Assembly: GCF_006715565.1 (NCBI RefSeq)
Contig: NZ_VFNL01000001.1
Coordinates: 1-64,000, forward strand
From: Microbacterium sp. SLBN-154
GTDB lineage: Bacteria > Actinomycetota > Actinomycetes > Actinomycetales > Microbacteriaceae
Length of the DNA: 64,000 nucleotides
Direction of reading: 5' to 3'
Positions 17,236 through 25,101 of the stretch are shown here, piece after piece. The notes below the pieces were generated by a model. It saw only the letters and a program-made list of their open reading frames with translations. It did not search any database and was not told the origin of the DNA. The stretch's first letter is position 1. Every line of letters begins with the position of its first letter. The translations under genes and the position numbers were made by a program.

Positions 17236-17264
17236 TTGCGTCACATTGTGACATCATCTATTCT
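17236..17264 (+). promoter_or_regulatory. TetR operator within the SDR promoter
   Basis: GTCACATTGTGAC (17240-17252) is a perfect 6-1-6 dyad. It overlaps the -35 (TTGCGT, 17236-17241) and spacer of a promoter whose -10 is TATTCT (17259-17264, 17-bp spacing). The start codon follows 6 nt after the -10, so the transcript is leaderless. Binding here would block the SDR promoter and lies next to the tetR -10 (17232-17227, minus strand). Confidence 0.7.
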
Positions 17265-17270
17265 GCCGCT

Positions 17271-18254
17271 ATGACACAGAGTGACATCACACCCACCGTT
17301 CTGCTGACCGGACCGACCCGAGGCATCGGCCACGCCATGCTCGAGCGCCTCCTCGCCCACCCCGCGCGACCTCGCCTGGTGCTCCTTGCGCGCGATCCGC
17401 GCGCGCTCGATGAGGCCGTGGCCAGGTCGCGCGATGCGGGCGCCGATGTCCGCGGCATCCTTCTCGATCTCGCCGACCTCGACTCCGTCCGCTCGGCGCT
17501 CGAGGAGATCGCCGAGCTCATCCGCACGGGAGAGCTCCCCCCGCTCGATGCGGCGATGCTCAACGCCGGCGGGCAGTTCCTCGATCGTCGTCACACGAGC
17601 GCTCAGGGGTACGAGCTGACCTTTGCGATCAACGTGATCGCCCAGCACGCCCTGCTGCGAGGACTCCAGCCGCTCCTCGGCCCCGGGGGCCACGTCGTCC
17701 TCGCCGGCTCCTCCACCCACCGCGGCAAGCGCCGGTCTTTCGGGCTCGTCCCCGACCCCGTCTGGCAGGAGCCGGCCGAGCTCGCCCTCACCGATGACAC
17801 ACCCCGTGGGGGGTTCCGCATCGAACGCGAGCGGGGCGGCATCGCCTACGCGACGAGCAAGCTGGCGCTCGTCACCCTCGCGCACCCGTGGGCGGCGCGA
17901 TTGGGCGCCTCGGCCCAGCGCCTCAACGTCTACGACCCCGGGCTCGTCGCGGGCACGGGTCTCGTGCGCGGCATGCCCGCCTACATGGACTGGGTGTGGC
18001 GCAACGTCATGCCGGCGATGTCGGTCCTCCCGGGGGCGACGACACCGCGAGGCACCGCCCGCCACGCCGTCGCTCTCGCCCTCGGCGACCGGCACGCCGA
18101 CAGGAATGACGCCTACATCGAGATCGGTCGCGAGACCCGCGCCGAGGCGGTCACGTTCGACGCCGGGCGGCAATCACGCCTGTGGTCGTGGCTCGAGGCT
18201 GCGACCGGAGCACGGGCGGACCGCGCGCAGGTCACCCCTCGCGCTGCGGACTGA
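17271..18254 (+). CDS. SDR family dehydrogenase, TetR-controlled
   Basis: 327 aa, longer than a classical SDR and similar in layout to retinol-dehydrogenase/WW-oxidoreductase-like SDRs. Motifs: TGPTRGIGHAMLERLL (cofactor), NAGGQF, GSSTHRG, and the catalytic YATSKLA. The start is leaderless. Substrate unknown; TetR control suggests induction by a xenobiotic or its aldehyde. It ends overlapping the marR gene (convergent, 23 bp). Confidence 0.87.
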   Translation: MTQSDITPTVLLTGPTRGIGHAMLERLLAHPARPRLVLLARDPRALDEAVARSRDAGADVRGILLDLADLDSVRSALEEIAELIRTGELPPLDAAMLNAGGQFLDRRHTSAQGYELTFAINVIAQHALLRGLQPLLGPGGHVVLAGSSTHRGKRRSFGLVPDPVWQEPAELALTDDTPRGGFRIERERGGIAYATSKLALVTLAHPWAARLGASAQRLNVYDPGLVAGTGLVRGMPAYMDWVWRNVMPAMSVLPGATTPRGTARHAVALALGDRHADRNDAYIEIGRETRAEAVTFDAGRQSRLWSWLEAATGARADRAQVTPRAAD

Positions 18255-18687
18255 CGCCGTCGCCGACGCGCGACAAGAGGTCGCCGAGCACGATGAGCTC
18301 GGCCTCGGACAGCCCCGCGAAGTGCCGACGCATCTCGGCGACCACTCCGGCCTCGAAGACGTCGACCTCGGCGCGCGCGGACGGTGAGAGCCGGATGACA
18401 CGTGAGCGCGCATCGGTCGGATGCGGCGCCTGCTCGACGAGACCCGACTTCCTGAGCCCGTCGACGAGTTGTGTGACCGCGCCGGCGGTGATCCCGAGGC
18501 GCTGTGCGAGCCGGCCGGGCGTGACCGGCTCTGCCGTGTGCGACAGGAGGAACATCGCCTCGAGCTGGGAGGTCGTGAGCATCAGCGAGGCGAAGGGTCG
18601 CCGCCGGGCGTCGCCGAGCAACCGCCGCGCTGACACCACCCCTTCGAGCACTCTGCCGATCGCGGTGTCGCGGTCATCCATCCTCAC
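18232..18687 (-). CDS. MarR family transcriptional regulator
   Basis: 151 aa. Winged-helix core visible: LTTSQLEAMFLLSHTAEPVTPGRLAQRLGITAGAVTQLVDGLRKSGLVEQ and the wing DARSRVIRLS. GTG 18687 overlaps the TGA of the NmrA-like gene (GTGA), so it is the second gene of a two-gene operon. It probably binds the dyad at 19327-19341 and regulates its own operon. Confidence 0.88.
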   Translation of the reverse strand: MRMDDRDTAIGRVLEGVVSARRLLGDARRRPFASLMLTTSQLEAMFLLSHTAEPVTPGRLAQRLGITAGAVTQLVDGLRKSGLVEQAPHPTDARSRVIRLSPSARAEVDVFEAGVVAEMRRHFAGLSEAELIVLGDLLSRVGDGVSPQREG

Positions 18688-19319
18688 GCACTCACGAACG
18701 GCATCGTCCCGACGAAGGTCCGGTCGTCTACCTGCGTCAGGAGGAAATCCGCAAGATCGTCGCGGCTGATCTGCGTGCTCGCATTCACGCCGACCCAGCC
18801 GACCCGGTACGACCCGACTCCGGGCTTCTCGGTCAGCCGCGGCCCGCGCACGACGGTCCAGTCGAGCCCGGAAGCGCGCAGCACCGCGAGGTGGCCCTCG
18901 GCATCGGCGAGCACAGAACCGGAGAGGGTCTTGAGGAGGAACCGGATGACGCGATCGGCGGCCTTCGGCCTGTCGTGCTCGTCGTCGCGCAGACCTCCGC
19001 CCGAGAGGGTGACGATGCGGCTGACACCGGCCTCACGCATGGCTTCGACGATCACGCGCGTGCCGTCGGTCTGCAGGGTGGGCGGCGAGCCCTTCACCTG
19101 ACCGAACAGGCTGAGGACGACGTCGGCGCCGCGCACCGTCTCGGCGACCGCGGCGGGGTCGCGGACGTCACCGGGGACGACGGTCAGGAGCGGCGAGGTG
19201 ACACGGAGCGCGTGGGGGTCGCGGACGAGAGCGCGCACGGAGTGGCCGGCGGCGAGCGCACGGTCGAGGACGCGTCGCCCCGTCTTCCCCGTGGCGCCGA
19301 AGAGGGCGATCGTGGTCAT
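18684..19319 (-). CDS. NAD(P)-binding oxidoreductase, NmrA/atypical SDR type
   Basis: 211 aa. The N-terminus MTTIALFGATGKTGRRVLDRAL is the GxTGxTG dinucleotide motif of atypical SDRs. VRDPHALR follows as in NmrA/BVR-B-like proteins, then SRIVTLSGGG and WTVVRGPRL. No YxxxK, so sensing or simple reductase activity are both possible. ATG 19319 is leaderless (TAAAGT 6 nt upstream). Operon with marR. Confidence 0.82.
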   Translation of the reverse strand: MTTIALFGATGKTGRRVLDRALAAGHSVRALVRDPHALRVTSPLLTVVPGDVRDPAAVAETVRGADVVLSLFGQVKGSPPTLQTDGTRVIVEAMREAGVSRIVTLSGGGLRDDEHDRPKAADRVIRFLLKTLSGSVLADAEGHLAVLRASGLDWTVVRGPRLTEKPGVGSYRVGWVGVNASTQISRDDLADFLLTQVDDRTFVGTMPFVSA

Positions 19320-19326
19320 GGCTTTA

Positions 19327-19341
19327 CTTTAGTGGCTAAAG
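19327..19341. promoter_or_regulatory. MarR-type operator
   Basis: CTTTAGTGGCTAAAG is a perfect 6-3-6 dyad that overlaps the predicted -10 (TAAAGT, minus strand 19331-19326) of the NmrA-like/marR operon. Its location suits autorepression by the MarR product; the divergent ROK gene starts 30 bp away. Confidence 0.65.
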
Positions 19342-19370
19342 CAGATGGCGGGCGCGGTAGCGTGTGACGC

Positions 19371-20303
19371 GTGACGGGTGATGTGATCCTGGCTGTCGAC
19401 CTCGGGGGCACGAAGGTCGAGTCCGCTCTCGTCGTCGCCGATGGAGCAGGGGCCGGCGCCGTCGTGCCGGGTTCTCGACACCGGCTGCCCACCGGACGCG
19501 CCATCGGCCCCGAAGCGCTCACCGGCGCCATCCGGTCCGTCACCACCCGGAGCCTGCAGGCTGCGCCCGCCCGCGTCTTCGGCGCCGGCGTGGGAGCCGC
19601 GGGCCCGATCGACCTCGTCCGAGGCACGATCAGCCCGCTCAACATGCCCGCGATCCACGATTTCCCCCTGCGCGACCTGGTGGAGGACACGGCCGGCGCA
19701 CCCACCACCCTGCGGCTCGACGGCACGTGCATCGCGCTGGCCGAGCACTGGCTCGGAGCGACGCGCGGCGCGACCACCTCGCTCGGCATGGTCGTCTCGA
19801 CCGGCGTCGGCGGTGGGCTGATCGTCGATGGCCGCCTGCTGTCGGGAACGACGGGCAACGCCGGCCACATCGGTCAGGTCCACGTCGTCGAGCCCGCCGA
19901 CCACCGCACCGACCGCGAAGGGACGACCCTGGAGGAGACCGCATCCGGTCCTGCGACCGTCGCGTGGGCCCGGCGACAGGGGTGGCGGGGCGACCGGGGC
20001 GAAGACCTCGCCGCCGCCGTGGTCGCCGGCGACCCGATCGCCGAGGCCGCCACCCGGCGCTCGGCCGAGGCGGTAGGACAGGCGATCGCGAGCGTCTCGG
20101 CGCTCCTCGACCTCGACGTGGTGGCGATCGGCGGCGGATTCTCACGCGTGCGCCCCGACTACCTCGACCTCGTCGACGCCGCGGTCATCCGGTGGACCGT
20201 GCTCCCCCGCACCCGACCGATCATGGTGCGACCGTCGGGCCTGTCGACGGACGGACCGCTCCTCGGCGCCGCGGCGCTGCGCGCCCGCGCCGACCTGCTC
20301 TGA
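19371..20303 (+). CDS. ROK family sugar kinase-like protein
   Basis: 310 aa, normal length for a ROK kinase without an HTH. ATP-binding LAVDLGGTKVESALV at the N-terminus, GAGVGAAGPIDL, STGVGGGLIVDGRLL, GNAGHIGQVHV and VVAIGGGFS are seen. The structural zinc cluster CxCGxxGCxE is missing: after GHIGQ the sequence is VEPADHRTDREGTTLEETASGP, still ending with the family ASGP. GTG 19371 has TAGCGT 7 nt upstream (leaderless). Likely phosphorylates a hexose, but the unusual zinc-less form makes the substrate uncertain. Confidence 0.82.
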   Translation: MTGDVILAVDLGGTKVESALVVADGAGAGAVVPGSRHRLPTGRAIGPEALTGAIRSVTTRSLQAAPARVFGAGVGAAGPIDLVRGTISPLNMPAIHDFPLRDLVEDTAGAPTTLRLDGTCIALAEHWLGATRGATTSLGMVVSTGVGGGLIVDGRLLSGTTGNAGHIGQVHVVEPADHRTDREGTTLEETASGPATVAWARRQGWRGDRGEDLAAAVVAGDPIAEAATRRSAEAVGQAIASVSALLDLDVVAIGGGFSRVRPDYLDLVDAAVIRWTVLPRTRPIMVRPSGLSTDGPLLGAAALRARADLL

Positions 20304-20359
20304 CGCCCGTCGCCCCCTCCCTCTCCGCGCGCCCGCCCGGGAACCCCGCCCTTCCCTCC

Positions 20360-20418
20360 TTCATCCGTCGGATATGTACGCCTGAAGGCTCTGAAGGCGT
20401 ACAAATACGACGGATGAA
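20360..20418. repeat. 59-bp nested inverted repeat, copy 1
   Basis: Outer arms TTCATCCGTCG (20360-20370) and CGACGGATGAA (20408-20418) are perfect 11-bp complements. Inner arms TGTACGCCT (20375-20383) and AGGCGTACA (20395-20403) form a second stem. A second element of the same length and plan is at 20529-20587. The 350-bp gap 20304-20653 holds only these two elements. Confidence 0.85.
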
Positions 20419-20528
20419 CAAGAGGTAGGCGCGGCAGGATGCGGCGAGCGCGCCGCCGCGGTGCGCGGCGGCGGGCGAGCCGACCTGGGGACGCGCGATC
20501 GTGGCGCGCAACCCGACCCCTCCGACCC

Positions 20529-20587
20529 TTCATCCGTCGGATATGTACGCCTTGAGGTCCCAAAGGCGTACATCCGCGACGGATGAA
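20529..20587. repeat. 59-bp nested inverted repeat, copy 2
   Basis: Same outer arms as copy 1 (20529-20539 and 20577-20587), an inner stem one pair longer (TGTACGCCTT / AAGGCGTACA, 20544-20553 and 20563-20572), and a different loop. Total length is identical to copy 1 (59 bp) and the left half is nearly unchanged, while the loop and the 4 bases before the right outer arm vary. Confidence 0.85.
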
Positions 20588-20653
20588 CGGGCCGCTGCCC
20601 CGTCGCGGGGCACGACGGATGAGCGGGGCGCAGCCGCGCCGCGGGGCGCGACG

Positions 20654-21811
20654 TCACACGTCGTAGTCGACGACCACCCTCTCAGTGGTGGGCCGCGACT
20701 GGCAGGTGAGGATGTAGCCCGCGGCGATCTCGTCGGGCTCGAGCGCGTAGTTCTCGTCCATCGTGACCGCACCGTCGACCAGGCGCGCGCGACAGGTGCC
20801 GCACACGCCCCCCGAGCACGAGTACGGCGCATCGGGCCGCACCCGCAGTGCCGCGGCGAGGACCGTCTCGCGCGCGTGGACCGGCGAGGCGACGCTCGCG
20901 CTCTGCCCGTCGAGCCGCAGGTCGATGCGATGCACCGGCTCGTCGGCCCGCGGACGCGGGGGCGGGGCGACCGCCGATGCGGAGGAACCCTCGACGCCGG
21001 TCGTGAACAGCTCGAAGCGCACGCGGTCGCGCGGCACCCCGGCATCCGTCAGTGCCGTGCGGCACCGGTCGACCAACTCCAGCGGCCCGCACAGGAACCA
21101 CTCGTCCACCGTGTCGGGGAGGACGACGTGGGAGAAGATCCCGCGGATGCGCTCGTCATCGAGGCGTCCCGACAGGAGAGGCGCCGCCCGCTCCTCCCGC
21201 GAGAAGACGTGGTGCACCGCCAGCCGGGTGGGGTAGCGGTCTTTCAGGTCGGCGAGATCGTCGAGGAACATGACGTCGGCCGAGGAACGGTTGGCGTATA
21301 CGAGGGTGAATCGCGACGACGTCGATCGACCGAGCACCGCGGTGGCGAGCGCCATGATCGGGGTGATGCCCGATCCTGCGGCGATCCCGGCGACGCGGGC
21401 GCCATCGAGGTCGGCGAGCGAGGAGGTGAAGGAGCCCTGCGGACTCATCACATCGATGTGCGCGCCAGGCTGGAGGCCGGTCTGCGCCCAGGTGGAGAAC
21501 CGGCCGCCGACGTCGCGCTTGATCGCCACGCTGATCGACCCAGGGGTCGGCGGCCGACACAGCGAGTACGACCGTCGCAGTTCGTCGCCGTCGAGGTGCG
21601 CACGCAGAGCGACATGCTGGCCGGGGAGGAAGGCGTACTCGTCGTCGAGCTCGGGCGGCACCAGGAAGGTCACCTCGACCGCGTCGTCGGTGAGCCGGCG
21701 CACCCCGCTCACTTCAAGGGTGTGGAAGCGGGCGCGACGGCGGGATCCCCCGCCGCGGGTATTGGCGAGGAGGGTTTCGGCGACCTCGTCGGTCGCGCGG
21801 GCGGTGCTCAC
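20654..21811 (-). CDS. paaE: Phenylacetyl-CoA epoxidase reductase subunit PaaE
   Basis: 385 aa. An FNR-type flavin domain (RRSYSLCRPP for FAD; GIAAGSGITPIMAL for NADPH) is followed by a C-terminal plant-type [2Fe-2S] ferredoxin domain: CSGGVCGTC plus LTCQS gives the four Cys ligands. It passes electrons from NADPH to the PaaABC oxygenase that makes the ring-1,2-epoxide of phenylacetyl-CoA. GTG 21811 is chosen (GGAG about 9 nt upstream); an 11-nt gap follows paaD. Last gene of the paaABCDE operon. Confidence 0.93.
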   Translation of the reverse strand: MSTARATDEVAETLLANTRGGGSRRRARFHTLEVSGVRRLTDDAVEVTFLVPPELDDEYAFLPGQHVALRAHLDGDELRRSYSLCRPPTPGSISVAIKRDVGGRFSTWAQTGLQPGAHIDVMSPQGSFTSSLADLDGARVAGIAAGSGITPIMALATAVLGRSTSSRFTLVYANRSSADVMFLDDLADLKDRYPTRLAVHHVFSREERAAPLLSGRLDDERIRGIFSHVVLPDTVDEWFLCGPLELVDRCRTALTDAGVPRDRVRFELFTTGVEGSSASAVAPPPRPRADEPVHRIDLRLDGQSASVASPVHARETVLAAALRVRPDAPYSCSGGVCGTCRARLVDGAVTMDENYALEPDEIAAGYILTCQSRPTTERVVVDYDV

Positions 21812-21822
21812 GGCGAGGCTCC

Positions 21823-22338
21823 TCAGTGCACCTTGAAGTGGTCGAACGGCTCGCCGCACTCCTGGCACTCGTACAGTGCCTTGCACGCCGTCGACCCGAA
21901 TCGCGACACCTCGCGGGTGTGCAGCGTTCCGCATCGGGGGCACGCCACGCCGAGCGTGACGGGGATCGGGCCGCGCACCGCCGCCCGACCGGCGGGCGGG
22001 GCGATGCCGTAGGCCCGCAGTTTGGTCTTGCCGTCCTCGCTCATCCAGTCGGTCGTCCATGCGGGGGCGAGCGTCAGGCGCACGTCGACGCGGGCGAAGC
22101 CCGCACCGGTGAGGGCGAGCACGACGTCGTCGCGGATGGCGTCGACCGCGGGGCATCCGGAGTAGGTCGGGGTGAGCGTCACCGTCACCGTGTCGCCGTC
22201 GACCGCGACGTCGCGGAGGATGCCGAGGTCGGCGATGGTGAGCACCGGCACCTCGGGGTCGGCGACGGCGCCGGCGATACGCCGGGCGGTGTCGAGGTCC
22301 GGCGCGGCGGTGGTCTTCGGGATGTCGCGGGCGGTCAC
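21823..22338 (-). CDS. paaD: Phenylacetyl-CoA epoxidase assembly protein PaaD
   Basis: 171 aa. An MIP18/DUF59-type domain (VADPEVPVLTIADLGILRDV, TYSGCPAVDAIRDDV) is followed by a C-terminal zinc-ribbon-like CPRCGTL...CQECGEPF with four Cys. PaaD is needed for maturation of the phenylacetyl-CoA epoxidase. GTG 22338 overlaps the paaC stop as GTGA. Confidence 0.93.
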   Translation of the reverse strand: MTARDIPKTTAAPDLDTARRIAGAVADPEVPVLTIADLGILRDVAVDGDTVTVTLTPTYSGCPAVDAIRDDVVLALTGAGFARVDVRLTLAPAWTTDWMSEDGKTKLRAYGIAPPAGRAAVRGPIPVTLGVACPRCGTLHTREVSRFGSTACKALYECQECGEPFDHFKVH

Positions 22339-23189
22339 CAGGTCGCTCCCGGGTGCGCGCGGGCGAGGACCTGCATCTCGGCGAGGATCGCGCCGAGAGC
22401 GGGGAACGGGATGCCGCGGCGGCCGCCTCCGCTCGAAGGGGCCACGTCGGGGCGGTCGAGCTCGGCCTCGGCGAACACCGCGTCGAGAACCCGGTCGACC
22501 TCGTCGCGCAGCGTCGACGGCCGCACCGCGATGCCGGCGGGCCCGTCGATCGGGGGCTCGTCACGGAAGAGCTCGCCGACGTACGGCCAGATATCCGCGA
22601 CGGCCACGATCATGCGGCGTCGGGACTCGTCGGTGCCGCCGGCGAGCCGGAGTGACCACTGCACGGCGTGATCGCGGTGATACTCGACCTCCTTCACCGC
22701 CTTGGCGGCGATCGCGGCCAGCGTGGCGTCGGGAGAGGACTGCAGCGCCGAGTACAGGGCGAACTGATACGTCGACGCGATCAGCTGACGGGCGATCGTG
22801 TGCGCGAAATCACCGTTCGGTTGGCAGAAGAGCCACGCGCAGCGGAACTGGATGTCGTCGCGCCAGAACGCCAGATCGTCTTCGCTCCGTCCGTCGGCAG
22901 TGCCGGCGTAGCGGAGGAGGGAACGTGCGTGGCCGAGCTGATCGAGCGCGATGTTCGCCAGCGCCACATCCTCTTCCAGCTCGGGAGCCTTCGCGACCCA
23001 CTGTATGAGCTGCTGCGAGAGGATCAGGGCGTCGTCACCGAGCCACAGGGCGTACTCGGCCACATCGCGCGTGGCCGGGACGGTGTCGCCGCCGAGCAGC
23101 TCAGCGGCGAGCTCATGCTCGATCACATCCACATGCGGATGAGGCTCGGCGTGCGGGTGCGCGTCGACGGCGGTGTGAGGATCGGTCAC
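22335..23189 (-). CDS. paaC: Phenylacetyl-CoA epoxidase structural subunit PaaC
   Basis: 284 aa, helical ferritin-like fold (EYALWLGDDALILSQQLIQWVAKAPELEEDVALANIALDQLGHARSLL). PaaC pairs with PaaA but is the non-catalytic scaffold. A His/Asp/Pro-rich N-terminal tail of about 25 residues (DPHTAVDAHPHAEPHPHVD) is unusual for the family. GTG 23189 overlaps the paaB stop (GTGA). Confidence 0.93.
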   Translation of the reverse strand: MTDPHTAVDAHPHAEPHPHVDVIEHELAAELLGGDTVPATRDVAEYALWLGDDALILSQQLIQWVAKAPELEEDVALANIALDQLGHARSLLRYAGTADGRSEDDLAFWRDDIQFRCAWLFCQPNGDFAHTIARQLIASTYQFALYSALQSSPDATLAAIAAKAVKEVEYHRDHAVQWSLRLAGGTDESRRRMIVAVADIWPYVGELFRDEPPIDGPAGIAVRPSTLRDEVDRVLDAVFAEAELDRPDVAPSSGGGRRGIPFPALGAILAEMQVLARAHPGATW

Positions 23190-23494
23190 AGGTGCGGCAC
23201 CCCCTCGGAGGCGGTGTAGTACGACGCGTGGCGGAAGTTCTTCCCTGACGACGACTCGAAGAACGCTCCCTTCGCGTCGGGGTCGCTGGTGGTGATCGCC
23301 TCGGCCGGGACCACCCAGACCGATGTGCCCTCGCCCCTGCGCGTGTAGAGGTCGCGGGCGTTCCGCAGCGCCAGTTCGGCGTCGGGCGCGTGGAGCGATC
23401 CGACGTGAACGTGGCTGAGGCCCCGCCCGGAGCGGACGAACACCTCGAACATCGGCCAGCTCTCGCGGTCGGACGATCCCGGCGTCGGCATCAC
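23186..23494 (-). CDS. paaB: Phenylacetyl-CoA epoxidase subunit PaaB
   Basis: 102 aa, usual PaaB length, with [26 protein letters not shown] and [14 protein letters not shown]. Small subunit of the PaaABC(E) multicomponent oxygenase. GTG 23494 overlaps the paaA stop by 4 bp; an in-frame ATG at 23491 directly follows and is the alternative. Confidence 0.93.
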   Translation of the reverse strand: MMPTPGSSDRESWPMFEVFVRSGRGLSHVHVGSLHAPDAELALRNARDLYTRRGEGTSVWVVPAEAITTSDPDAKGAFFESSSGKNFRHASYYTASEGVPHL

Positions 23495-24465
23495 GCCACC
23501 GCCCGCTCGGTGGTTGAGCGAGCGGAGCGAGACGAAACCTCCGCCCGCTTCTGCGCGTACGCCGCCGCAGCCTCGCGCACCCAGGCGCCGTCGTCATGCG
23601 CGGCCTTCCGGTGGCGCAGCCGCTCGGCGTTGAGCGGGCCCCGGCCGGCGAGCACCTCGCGGAACTCGTCCCAGTCCAGCTCGCCCGTGTGCCAGCGCTG
23701 CGCCTCCTCGTCCCACCGCAGCTCGGGATCGGGCAGGGTGACACCCAGGATCTCGGCCTGCGGCACCAGCATCCCGATGAAGCGCTGACGCAGGTCGTCA
23801 TTGGAGAACCGCTTGATCTTCCACGCCATCGATTGCGCCGAGTTGGGGGAGGCGTCGTCGGGCGGTCCGAACATCATCAGCGACGGCCAGTACCAGCGGT
23901 TCACCGCCTCCTGCGCCATCTGCCGCTGCTCGGCGGTGCCCTGCATGAGGGTGAGGAGGATCTCGAACCCCTGCCGCTGGTGGAACGACTCCTCCTTGCA
24001 GATGCGCACCATCGCCCGCCCGTAGGGGCCGTACGACGCGCGGCACAGGGGCACCTGGTTGCAGATCGCCGCCCCGTCGACGAGCCAGCCGATGGCGCCC
24101 ATGTCGGCCCAGGTGGGTGCGGGGTAGTTGAAGATCGAGGAGTACTTCGCTTTGCCGTCGATGAGCTGCTGGGTCATCTCGTCGCGAGTGATGCCGAGGG
24201 TCTGCGCGGCGGAGTAGAGATAGAGGCCGTGGCCCGCCTCATCCTGCACCTTGGCCAGCAGGATCGCCTTGCGCTTGAGGCTCGGAGCGCGCGTGATCCA
24301 GCCGCCCTCGGGCTGCATGCCGATGATCTCCGAATGCGCGTGCTGCGAGATCTGCCGGATGAGGGTGCGCCGGTAGGCGTCGGGCATCCAGTCCCGGGGT
24401 TCGATGCGCTGATCGGCGGCGATGAGCGCATCGAAGTGCTGCTCCTCTGCGGTGAGGTCCGTCAT
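23491..24465 (-). CDS. paaA: Phenylacetyl-CoA epoxidase catalytic subunit PaaA
   Basis: 324 aa. Di-iron ferritin-like protein; metal-ligand helices show [27 protein letters not shown] and [13 protein letters not shown] (ExxH pairs). Uses O2 and electrons from PaaE to epoxidise phenylacetyl-CoA. ATG 24465 is set by AAAGGAG 7-8 nt upstream. First gene of paaABCDE; its promoter carries a TetR-type operator shared with the second paa unit. Confidence 0.94.
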   Translation of the reverse strand: MTDLTAEEQHFDALIAADQRIEPRDWMPDAYRRTLIRQISQHAHSEIIGMQPEGGWITRAPSLKRKAILLAKVQDEAGHGLYLYSAAQTLGITRDEMTQQLIDGKAKYSSIFNYPAPTWADMGAIGWLVDGAAICNQVPLCRASYGPYGRAMVRICKEESFHQRQGFEILLTLMQGTAEQRQMAQEAVNRWYWPSLMMFGPPDDASPNSAQSMAWKIKRFSNDDLRQRFIGMLVPQAEILGVTLPDPELRWDEEAQRWHTGELDWDEFREVLAGRGPLNAERLRHRKAAHDDGAWVREAAAAYAQKRAEVSSRSARSTTERAVA

Positions 24466-24479
24466 CGTCGACTCCTTTA

Positions 24480-24526
24480 CAGACCGCTCGTTCAGTAATT
24501 CTAGGCCGCCGCCGTCTCGACGGCAA
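24480..24526 (-). promoter_or_regulatory. paaA promoter with PaaR-like operator (site 1)
   Basis: On the minus strand a -35 TTGCCG (24526-24521) and -10 TAGAAT (24503-24498) are 17 bp apart. A 23-bp block at 24480-24502, reading from the plus strand CAGACCGCTCGTTC then AGTAATTCT, covers the -10 and the predicted start of transcription. The same block with one difference is at 28830-28852. GACCG(N)TCGTTC is an imperfect dyad of TetR-operator type. Confidence 0.72.
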
Positions 24527-24550
24527 CCAGCCGCCCACACGCCCCCCCCA

Positions 24551-24682
24551 CCCCACACCGCTCGCCTGTCGCAATCGGCCGCACCCGACCGCACAACGTG
24601 ACAGGCGAACCACCCGCGCCGCCACCCCACACCGCTCGCCTGTCGCAATCGGCTACGCCCGACCGCACAACGTGACAGGCGA
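24551..24682. repeat. Two 58-bp hairpin repeats
   Basis: Copies at 24551-24608 and 24625-24682 (74-bp period) differ only in the middle (GGCCGCAC versus GGCTACGC). In each, TCGCCTGTC and GACAGGCGA form a stem around a 29-nt loop; in copy 2 the stem extends to 13 bp (CCGCTCGCCTGTC, 24632-24644, with 24674-24686). They lie between the thioesterase stop and the paaA promoter, where they could also act as terminators. Confidence 0.85.
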
Positions 24683-24702
24683 GCGGATGCTACGGCCGAG
24701 CG

Positions 24703-25101
24703 TCAGGCGTCGTCGAGGCGCCGATCGGTGCGGCGGGCGTGCCCGCGGAACTCGGCGACCACCGCGCCTTCGGCGTCGGTCACCGTGACGTCGTAGAGCC
24801 CGGTCCTCCCCCGGGTGACGCGGTGATGCGCCTCCGCGGTGAGGACGTCACCCGGCCGCGTGGAGCGGAAGAAGACGATGTCGGCGCCGACCGACACGGT
24901 GATGGGACCGTCGGGCTCGTTGCAGGCGACGGCGAAGGCGGTGTCGGCCAGGGCGAACACGACGCCGCCGTGCGTGATGGCGAAGCCGTTCGTCATGTCG
25001 TCGCGCACCGGCATCCGGATGACCGCCCGCCCCGGCTCGTCGACGATCACCTCCATGCCGAACGCGTGGAAGGTGCGGTCCTGCTCGAGCATCCGTCTCA
25101 C
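24703..25101 (-). CDS. paaI: PaaI-type hotdog acyl-CoA thioesterase
   Basis: 132 aa hotdog-fold protein with the PaaI signature NGFAITHGGVVFALADTAFAVACN. PaaI hydrolyses stalled ring-hydroxylated phenylacetyl-CoA and frees CoA. GTG 25101 overlaps the paaZ stop as GTGA, giving translational coupling; ATG 25092 is an internal alternative. Confidence 0.9.
   Translation of the reverse strand: MRRMLEQDRTFHAFGMEVIVDEPGRAVIRMPVRDDMTNGFAITHGGVVFALADTAFAVACNEPDGPITVSVGADIVFFRSTRPGDVLTAEAHHRVTRGRTGLYDVTVTDAEGAVVAEFRGHARRTDRRLDDA

Noticed and set aside
20360..20587. Nested inverted repeats as insertion-sequence ends
   Set aside because: Only about 110 bp separates the two elements and no transposase frame is present, so they are not the ends of one IS.
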